DNA of 64,000 bases, taken from the NCBI GenBank assembly GCA_019044685.2, contig JAGTXX020000015.1, positions 1,612,001-1,676,000 on the forward strand, read 5' to 3'. Made by a program: the position numbers and the translations under genes. The notes beneath the pieces were generated by a model. The model was not told the origin of the DNA, did no database searches, and was given only the letters and a program-made list of their open reading frames with translations. This DNA comes from Nannochloris sp. 'desiccata'. Taxonomy: Eukaryota; Chlorophyta; Trebouxiophyceae; Chlorellales; Chlorellaceae. This document shows, one piece after another, positions 55,510 to 64,000 of this stretch (the stretch's first letter is position 1; the number at the start of each line of letters is the position of its first letter).

Positions 55510-58500
55510 ATGTCTGGCGAAGGTGGTCTTGGATTCTGTCTGCCAGGCACCCAGGGGTCTCCTGAGGACCAGATCCCGCCTGCTGTGCCTGGGACAGTAC
55601 TCAACATGCCTATACAAGCCCATCAGCAGGCTATGGCCCCTGGACAGCCTGGAACACTTGGCACAATGCAACAACAAAATGCGTTTGGTGGAGGTACGTG
55701 AACAAAGGATAGCGCATTGATGCTGTCAATGCTCGTTAGATATTAGAAATATCTAAAAGAAGCGAGAGGAGCATTCCATTGATCATATTTTACCCGCTCG
55801 TTTGACTTTTTCTTGACATGACTCGTCTCCATCTGTTTGCCGCTACGCAAAGGTTTCTTTTCTAACTCATCTTCCTTTAACCTTTCCTCCTTTGTTTACA
55901 GGTCAGGCTCCATTCCAATCAACTATCGTCCAAACAACTACCATGTCCTCTGATGCAGCAGTAGCCACAGCAGCAGTCAGCCAACAAACTCAGCAAGCGG
56001 CAACGATGCAACTTATGCAACAACATCAAGCGCTCCAAGCACAACAAATCCAAACAGCGATCTCCAACGGACAACAGCTCACCCCACAGCAGGTACAGAC
56101 GTTGCAAATGATGATGATGATTCAACGTAATCAACAGCTCTTACAACAACAGCAACAACAGCTGTTGGCATCACAACCCCCCGCTGCGTCCAATCAGTAT
56201 ATGCAGCAATATCAAGTCGCTGCCACTGCTGCACGTAGTAACACTGACGCTGCTGTCGCTGTTGCGAAAGCTGCTCATGGTAATGATGGAGGAGAACCTC
56301 CCGCAAAGAGACAAGCATTTGATGCCAATCAACAAGCACAATTATTAGCTTCACATCAATTCCGTCAGCTACACCAAACAGGCGGTCTTTCTCACATCCC
56401 TCCTGCTCAACAAACTGCCCTGTATCATTCTTTATACGCCCGTGCTCGGCAACAATTAGGTCTCCCACCAATCACCGCAGCGGTAGCTCCTTCACGTAGT
56501 AACATGCGTGTTTCTATCGATAAACGTAATAAAAATACAGGCGACAAATTGTTTCAAGCTGTCGACACCACAGGACGGGACAATGCTGACGAGGTCGTTC
56601 GCCGTTGTGAGGAGATTTCTCGCGCTTTAAGCGCTCGATTAGGTAAAGGAGTACATAGCAATGAAGGGAGATTTGGCGGAACGGATTATGATAGCCCTGT
56701 TTCTATCACACAGCAGCAAATGATTGAAGCATGTGGTGATACCGCTCGTTATTTGAAACCTTACCAAATAGTCGGTGTTAATTTTTTGATGTTATTGCAT
56801 CGTAGTCAAGTAGGCGGTGCGATTCTAGCAGATGAAATGGGTTTAGGTAAAACTGCACAGCTAATTAGTTATCTAGGCTGTATTAAGACGTTTGATAAAG
56901 ACCCTGGACCTCATTTAGTCGTGGTACCGGCATCCCTTTTAGAAAATTGGCAAAGAGAATTTAGGCGTTGGTGTCCTAATATAAAAAGTGTAGTGTATTA
57001 TGGGAAGCATCGTATTGTCGTACGTAAACGGTTAAATGCATTACGCCAAAAGCTGCAACGTGGAGAAGTCATTGATGATGATTTGACAGATTTACAAGAC
57101 CCCGACATTTTGGCAGAAGCAGCTGCCAGTCAACGCTATGCAGAAGCTCTTGCACAAGAAGAAGAAGATGCTGATAATGAAGATCCATTAGGTCTGGGTC
57201 ATATGCATGAAAGTGATGACGATTTTGATGTTAAACAAGCGAATATGCCTGAAAATGGGCCTCAATCGACGTTTACTGCTCCAGAGCCACCGCCTCGCAA
57301 ATGGGATTTCAACGCCCCCTTGGATGCTGCACCCTTTCATGTTATGCTGACGTCATATACCCTTTTTGAACGGGATTCTCCTGATCAAAGGGCAGATAGA
57401 GATTTTTTAGAGAGCTGGCGGTGGAGTCATTTGATTATGGACGAAGCGCACGCTTTGAAGAATAGAAATGCTCAGCGTACGACACGATTACGTAGAGTAG
57501 CGAATACAAGCAGACGTCGTATTATGATGACTGGTACACCTCTGCAAAATGATTTGATTGAATTACAAAACTTGATGCATTTCTTATTGCCTCGTGTATT
57601 TGCGGCACAGGGCTTTGAAAATTTTGCGAATATGTTGCAAGGCGATGAAAATGAGGTGCAGCGGTTGACTGATAGAATGAAGCAATTGTTAGGTCCCTTT
57701 GTGCTACGTAGACTGAAAACTGAAGTTGCTGGACAGCTTACTGAGAAGAAGCATGCGACTGAGTTTATAGCTATGACAAAAGAGCAAGAGAACATTTATG
57801 AAATCAGTTTACAAAATTACCGGAATCAAATTGCCGATAACAATAAAGCAGCGACTACGCTTGCTGAAGATGGGCAAGTCGCAGTAGAGAAATTTATGAA
57901 AAATTTAGGTACCAAGAAGATCAACCACATGTTTACACACTTGCGTAAAGTAGCTCAGCACCCTCTTTTAGTGAGACACCACTACGACGATGCAAAAGTT
58001 GAAGAAATTGCGGCAAAGGCCTTTCAAATGTCACTTTTTAGTGGAAATGCAACGCTTAGACGTGTTACTGATGAGCTTATGGCCTATTCAGACTACTCTC
58101 TACACGCCTTTTGTTATAATTCCGGCCCAGAGTTCCTTAATTATCGATTGAATGCAACACATTTGATGACATCGACAAAATTTCAGTTTTTAGCTGACTT
58201 ATTACCAAGATTAAAAGAAAACAAATCTCGTCCGTTGATTTTCTCACAATGGACTGCTGTGTTGGACGTTATTGAGTGGTTGATGGATGAGTTACGCTTA
58301 CCTTACGTTCGTTTAGATGGTTCAACTGCTGTGGACGAGCGTCTCGCTACGGTCGATCGATTTAATCACAGTGATGATGTCTTTGCATTCTTGCTTTCTA
58401 CCCGTGCTGGAGGACAAGGTCTCAATCTCACTGGTGCAGATACTGTCATCCTGCACGACGTTGATTTTAATCCTCAAATAGATCGACAAGCAGAAGATCG

Positions 58501-59182
58501 TTGCCATCGTCTAGGTCAAACAAAGCCTGTGAATGTGTATCGATTGATTACGAAGAATAGCGTAGATCAGAACATATATGATTTAAGTCAAAGGAAATTG
58601 AAATTAGATCATGCTGTGCTGGATGGGATCACCAGTGGCCGTGGAGCGAAACTAAAAGAAGCGGCCGTGGAGCGGCAACATATGAGTTTTATCTTGCATT
58701 CTTTATTCGCCGGGAAAAGCGATTATGATTCGATGATTAATGCTGGACCGGATGAAGTGGATGAAGCACAGAGAGTAGCTGAAGCTGAACAGAAGAAGAA
58801 GAAACAGCAGGTTTTGGAAGATAATGCAGAAGAGAAGGAGGCTGCTGCTGGTAAGGATGACGGGACTGTGAAGGAGGAGGGAGAAGAAGAGGATGCTGGT
58901 CCTGCTGCTGCTTTAAATGCGACTCCTGTTGTTGCACTGGAAACGAATGCTGATGTGAAGGATGAAGAGCCTCGTGGGTGTATAGCGAATGATAATACTC
59001 TTCAGGCTCCAGATGGTGAAATAAAAGAAGAACCTGCCGCTCCTCCAGCTATGGGGGGGACTTCTTTCAAGCTGAAAATTAAACTGCCTCAGCCTGCTGC
59101 TCCTACTCCTGTTGAGCAACAACAGGAAATGAATAATGAAGACGACAGAGGGGTACGTATGGAAAGTGCAGCTGTGGAATAA
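55510..59182 (+). CDS. SNF2 chromatin remodeller, SMARCAD1/Fun30/CHR19-like
   Basis: Exons 55510-55693 and 55902-59182 give 1154 residues. A Gln-rich N-terminus (about residues 60-220) precedes the ATPase core: LKPYQIVGVNFLMLLHR, ADEMGLGKT (Walker A, near 370), HLVVVPASLLENWQREFRRW, MDEAHALKNRN (DEAH, near 573), MMTGTPLQNDLIELQNLM, then the helicase C lobe RPLIFSQWTAVLDVIEW, LLSTRAGGQGLNLTGAD and DRQAEDRCHRLGQTKPV. The DEAH box and lobe sequence fit the Fun30/SMARCAD1 group (plant CHR19), which slides or exchanges nucleosomes during repair and silencing. An acidic insert of ~70 residues splits the N lobe, and the C-terminus is Ala/Glu/Lys-rich. Confidence 0.9.
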
Positions 59183-59571
59183 TAATAACGATTTACTCTC
59201 TCTCTAGGTTTCAGAATTAACTATCGATACGAAAGAATACAAGTACACCCATTTTTCTTCCCTTGTTTTTACAACTTTCCATTCTGACATCTATGCATAT
59301 GTACCCCTTTCCTCTTTCCTTCTAATTTTATTTTCTGTCTTGCGTGGGTCATTACAGCCTTGAAAAAGTATTCCAGCTTTGAAAGTCCAGAGCTGTCTGA
59401 TGAGGTTCTTTGAGCTTTGAATAATCGAATAATGATGAATATATACAAACTTAGTTTCTAAAGCTATGTTACATATACACTCCTCTAGTATGTAGACCAA
59501 AAAATAGAAGAGCAAAAAGACAACCAAACATGATGATCTGATCAAAGAAAAACAAATAATGCAAAAAGTAC
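59183..59571. other. Convergent 3' intergenic region
   Basis: Between the remodeller (plus) and ABCD transporter (minus) stops; TTACA at 59469-59473 gives a TGTAA for the transporter. No gene is seen. Confidence 0.4.
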
Positions 59572-62500
59572 TCAATCTTTAGAAATTTCTCGGAGCTCCC
59601 AGTCACCCAGCCCATCAACTAATCTCAACTCCCTTTGATGGTACTGCACCAACGCAGTCCTTTGTGTAATCGTCACCAACGTAATATCCAATTTCACAGC
59701 ATGAGCATACAAGGCTTCTTCTACATCAACTGAAGTAGCATTAGTACATTCATCTAAAATGCCGAATTTGGGTTTGTGGAAAAACAACCTCGCCATTCCA
59801 ATTCTTTGTTGTTCCCCTAAAGAAAGGGTCTCACCCCACTCTCGGACAGAATCCCAACCACCTTCACGTTCTACAAGGTATTGAAGACGGACAATTTCCA
59901 TTAACCCATCAAGCGCAGCGTCAAGAGCGGCAGGGGGGTTGGGCTCGTTGCCAAACCGTTGACGAGCGTGCGCGGTGGTGAGAGGGTAAATTAATTGCTC
60001 ACGTAAGGTACCAATTGTAGTGTAGGGGCGTTGTGGGACGTAATAAATGTCTTTGGTATCCATACCAGCAGAGGTAGTGCCAGGGCGGTGGACTTCTCCG
60101 CTAGGTAACGGCCAAAGGCCACCCAACATTCTGAACAAGGATGTTTTTCCCGCTCCATTGGGACCTGTGACGAGGACAGAGATTCCACGAGGAACTTCAA
60201 ACGTGAGCTGACGAGCTAAGATTTTACCTCCAGGAGTGATGATATCTACTTTATTAAACTCAATTTTGTCCTCCAATTCTCCTCCCTGCACTAAATGCTG
60301 TGCCTCCTTCTCAGCTGCTTTTGCGTTTTCAGCAGTTTTAGTTTTATATTCGATGTCTTTGGCCTTATCAATCACCTCCAACATTTCACTGACACGTGTA
60401 ATACCACCAGAAATCTCAGCAAAGCGTTTAGGCAACGCAATCAACTCCCCAAATGAAGAGAAACACTGGGTAACCACTGATGCGAGGTATCTAATATTGT
60501 AAACAAGATCCCCTTGGAACGCAGTTGAAGCAAAATTACCCTGTTGCTGTAAAGAATAAAGTAAGGTCAACACCCAGGTAATAGAATGTGGTAATTGTTT
60601 AGCGAAAAACTCGTCAGCAGTACCATATCTCCACTGCAATCCAATGAGCGAGCGGAGATGCCCTGATAAATTTTCGAAAGTGGTACCCACAAGCGCTCCT
60701 TCCTTGGCACCACCACCAAAGAAGGCAACGGACTCTGCATGCGTACGTAATCTACTATGGGCGTTTCGGAAATCGCCCTCCAATTGATATTCTTTCTTTA
60801 GCAACCCAGCAAAGTCGGGGGTCACAGCGTGCAAAGCGCCGTACCCTACTATCGTGTACGCATAGAGAATAGCCATACCTCTGGGGCCTGTTAACCGCCA
60901 CAATTGCCACGAAAACCACGTCACATCCACCACCGGTTTCACCAGTGTTGGAATTAAAGAAGCCAAATCAGTCGCCAACCGCTCAACATCACGGGTGCCA
61001 CGTTGGTCTATATCTCTCATGCCTGCTAACTCAGCTACTGTATAAAATACTTTCCCAGAGAGGTAGTTAGCAGCACCAGCACGGGTGAGACGTGTTCTCC
61101 AACTAAGAGCAAGGCTATCTGCAACGTGGCGTAATGAAGGCGCTAACACCGCAGACGCTGCACTTTGTAGAATAGAAACGCTAATTAATCTAATAAACCC
61201 TTTAAGATCTTGTCGAAGAACGAGATCAACACTGCGTCCATTCAGCTTCGCAATACGATCTTGTAACAACGTACGCAGAATAACGACGCCTGCTACCGTA
61301 GACATGCGGAAAACTGACTCATTTAGGTTACTCCCTAGGATGACTCTCAGAACTGACTTCCACCGCTGGGTCTGTGAAATGGATTTTGAGGGTTGAAGTG
61401 CCAAATGAGGAGCCCAAGAGTCTGCAAGAGGGTTTGCACAGGTAGGTGGGGCTTTGGATAAGACAATTTCTGTGTAACCTTCGTTCCCATCAGTTAATTG
61501 CTGAGAGGCTGTTCTTCCTGGGCCTGTTATTGTAGTTGAAGCAAGTGTAGTAGTAGGGGCAACGGTGGTGGCGGTGTTGGTGTTGGTGTTGCTGGCAGAC
61601 ATGCCTTGTAGGACTGCTTGTACTTCTGCAGAACGTACTTTCTTCCTACCCTTCTTCCTACCTTTCTTCCCACTATTATTATTACTACCACCACCACCAC
61701 TAGTATTGCCATTAGCATTATCTTCTTCGGCTTCTGCTAAAGCAGAATGATCCTCAGCATTTTCTTCACCGTCACCAAGATCACCGCCAGTCGCCAGCAC
61801 TGCAGCAGTCGCCCCTGTAGCCACTCCACCTTTCTTCGCAACCGCTCTATGGCCTTCAATGATACTCCATCCACCTTCTCCATCCAAATTTAACACCACA
61901 TCGTGAAAGGCCATTAAAGCAGGTCGATGGCTAATCGTCACACAAGTACAGCCCAAGTCTTGGACCATCCGACAGAATCTTTCTTCCATTTCTACCGTTA
62001 CCCCGCTCGTACACTCATCGAGAATCGCAAATTTTGGTTTATGGAAGAATAAGCGTGCCATACCGAGGCGTTGTTGTTCACCTAAAGAAAGAACTTCCCC
62101 CCAATTGGTTACTTGTTCACCGCCGCCAGAGCGGTCGAGAAGGGATTCTAAATCGACAGAGCGGAGGAGGGTGCGCAGTTCTTCTATAGGTATACGATGT
62201 TCAGCGTCAACTTGGAGAGGGTAGAGAAGTTGATCTTGAAGCGTACCAACAGTCACTGCAGGTATAAAGAGAAACACACCCAATATCAGATATTTAAAAA
62301 GAAAGAAAGAAAGAAGAATGGATTTTCTTTAATGGCGTTGGAAAATTTTATTTTATTTTTTAAAATGAAGTCTTGCTAATGCTTACCATAGGGACGTTGA
62401 GGTACGTAGAAAATCTCATGCGACAATCCACTCTCTGCAGCAGCACCTCCAGGTTTCTTAATTCTCCCTTCAGTTAAAGGCCACAGTCCACCAAGCACTC

Positions 62501-63935
62501 TAAATAAAGAGCTTTTTCCGGCCCCGTTGGGTCCAGTCACTAACAAGTTAGTTCCAGCGGGCACCCTTAAATTAAGTTCTTTCACTAGAGTAGCATCCCC
62601 AGGAGTGACTACAGTTGCATTTTCAAACTCAATGGCATCTTCGCACGACAAGAGCTCTCCTTTCGCTACAATGCCTGCTGTGCCCGCTGCGATATCTTTC
62701 ATCGCAGCATGCATTTCAGCAATTCGATCAGCATACGCACCCAATTTTAAGAATTTACGGGATGAGCTACCCAACGTACCAAGAGCAGCAAATAATGCAA
62801 TAATCACTGAAGTGTGGTACCGCATGTTACTCAGCATCTGAGCTCTGCCTTGTACCGTCGCCTCCGGCCTCATCTCTCCAGCGAAAAAGGGGCCTATAAT
62901 CAACCCCACAGCGACCGTAGCACCTAGATACTTGAGTAAGAAGTCTTGAACCATATTAAACCGCCATTGTTTACCTAATACACGAGCAGTATGCAGTCTC
63001 ACTTCTGTAAATTTATTCCTTAATAAATCTCCCTCTTTAGCAATCCCGCCATAAAAAGCAACAGATTCAGCATTCGTTTTTAATCTACTATGCAAATGAC
63101 GGAAAGAACCTTCAAGCATAGCTTGCTTCTTAAATAAACCACCGAAATTAGGTGCTGCAACCGTCATAAAGGTGCCTGCACCGACAACATAGGCGAAGAT
63201 AGCAGCCGTGTATTTGTTCGTTCCGCTGTACTTGTACAACTGCCACCCGTAAAACGTGGCGTCAATGGCAGCAACAATGAGCTCTCTGGTGAGTTCAGAA
63301 AGCCCTGCCGTGAGCTTGGGGATGTCTTCACAGATACGCTGTTCAGGGGAATCTACTCTGCGGTCGACGTAGTTTAGTTTGTAGTAGGTCATATCATCAA
63401 AGTATGCTTTATGCAGACGGGTGGTGAGCATCCTTCGCCATTGCAGCTCTAAATACCCCACCCAGCTACGTGTGGTGGCTTCTAAACCCGAGGCAACAGC
63501 ACAGAGTGCAATGTTTTCGACTAGATTACGGGCAAAGAGAGGGACGCGTTGTAAAAATGCAGCTCGGAAGAGATAGCCTTGCAAGCGGGCGAGGCGATTT
63601 GAAAGAGCGGTGCGGGCAATGGCAAGGAGAGCGATGACGAGAATTTTACGGCCAGCTACTTTAAGGAGGAGAGGGAGTAGTTCTTTTAAAGCTTGTCCAC
63701 TGGGACGACGTTTTCCTGCCTTTGGGAGTGCAGTAGTTGGCCTGGCTCCTGCAGCGACAGCGCTGTTCCGCTTGGACTGAGATTTTGCCTTTGCATTTTT
63801 AGCTACCTGTGAAGCAGCATAGGCTCCTGCAGCTGCAAGGATTGCGATTCCAGCAACACGACGTTTGTTGGCCGGTAGCAACAGCGCCAAATGTGCAACG
63901 AGGCGCCGTTTTTCGACCTGGATTTGATTAGACAT
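59572..63935 (-). CDS. Full-length ABCD peroxisomal ABC transporter (CTS/PXA1 type)
   Basis: Exons 62387-63935 and 59572-62255 give 1410 residues in one chain, TMD1-NBD1-linker-TMD2-NBD2. Each half has an ABCD-type membrane domain with the family loop (SFRHLHSRLKTNAESVAFYGG; FRNAHSRLRTHAESVAFFGG) and a nucleotide-binding domain: Walker A GPNGAGKSSLF and GPNGAGKTSLF, signature LSLGEQQRLGMARLF and LSLGEQQRIGMARLF, Walker B FAILDECTSG and FGILDECTN. Plant COMATOSE/PXA1 has this fused layout and imports fatty acyl-CoAs and oxylipin precursors into peroxisomes for beta-oxidation. A ~90-residue Lys/Thr/Asn-rich linker (61520-61740) joins the halves. The first ~90 residues are basic and could hold peroxisomal targeting information. 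Confidence 0.93.
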
Positions 63936-64000
63936 TTTTCACTGCATCGTTCTTAATATTAGCCACGAAGGTCAGAAAAAGTGCACAAGCTATATACAGA

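Noticed and set aside
1..64000. tRNA or rRNA genes, CRISPR arrays, autonomous transposons or viral insertions
   Set aside because: I looked for B-box-like sequence, spaced identical repeats, transposase or reverse transcriptase motifs and found none.

Overview
This 64 kb window is nuclear DNA of a photosynthetic eukaryote, most likely a chlorophyte green alga. The evidence is: short GT-AG (and some GC-AG) introns of about 50-480 nt; genes on both strands with no operons; plastid-pathway genes typical of the green lineage (PGRL1, GDP-L-galactose phosphorylase VTC2, plastid SecY, plastid BCCP, a long PPR protein, an OPR-RAP protein, a full-length ABCD/CTS peroxisomal transporter, PRMT10); and TGTAA motifs, the chlorophyte-type poly(A) signal, 30-190 nt behind many stop codons. 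By eye the G+C is about 40-45%. The species cannot be named from the sequence.

Layout, left to right. 1-2105: SANT protein of the Cramped/TKI1 type, cut by the window edge. 2551-5058: secreted S1 protease fused to a Pro/Arg-rich wall-protein-like region. 5651-6847: PGRL1. 7046-8044: DEDDh exonuclease. 8290-9913: BUD22-like ribosome-biogenesis factor. 10488-11888: VTC2. 12673-14032: AAMP/Sqt1-like WD40. 14337-16996: APP1-like phosphatase. 17432-19546: PPR protein. 19912-21106: RNase M5-like Toprim protein. 21327-22564: ATG18/WIPI. 22678-23678: gamma-carbonic-anhydrase-like subunit. 24252-26556: tail-anchored golgin-like coiled coil. 26823-29759: Wee1-like kinase. 29994-30720: IMP2-type peptidase. 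30932-31877: basic nuclear-type protein. 32104-32820: unknown CxxC protein. 33129-34584: L-asparaginase. 34755-35655: EBP sterol isomerase. 35938-36972: MRG15/Eaf3. 37411-38350: plastid BCCP. 38676-42306: OPR-RAP protein. 42710-43969: PRMT10. 44792-46405: F-box-like protein with 31 pure GCA codons. 47411-48346: SYP5-type SNARE. 48501-49765: MYND-CS gene with three apparent frame breaks. 51054-52265: unknown nuclear-type protein. 53334-55062: plastid SecY. 55510-59182: SMARCAD1/CHR19-type remodeller. 59572-63935: full-length ABCD transporter.

The genes are mostly housekeeping. Several serve the plastid: cyclic electron flow (PGRL1), fatty-acid synthesis (BCCP), thylakoid translocation (SecY), and organelle RNA maturation (PPR, OPR-RAP, perhaps RNase M5). 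Others serve mitochondria (IMP2, gamma-CA), peroxisomes (ABCD), membrane traffic and autophagy (SYP5, golgin, WIPI) and chromatin (MRG, CHR19, PRMT10, SANT). Neighbours are often divergent with 200-450 bp shared upstream regions. No mobile element, CRISPR array, tRNA or rRNA gene was recognised.

I did not find a new multi-gene system. The most unusual signals are four GC-AG introns with the identical donor AG|GCAAGT, the frame-broken MYND-CS gene, key-residue substitutions in the SNARE, gamma-CA and protease, and a few lineage-specific repeats.
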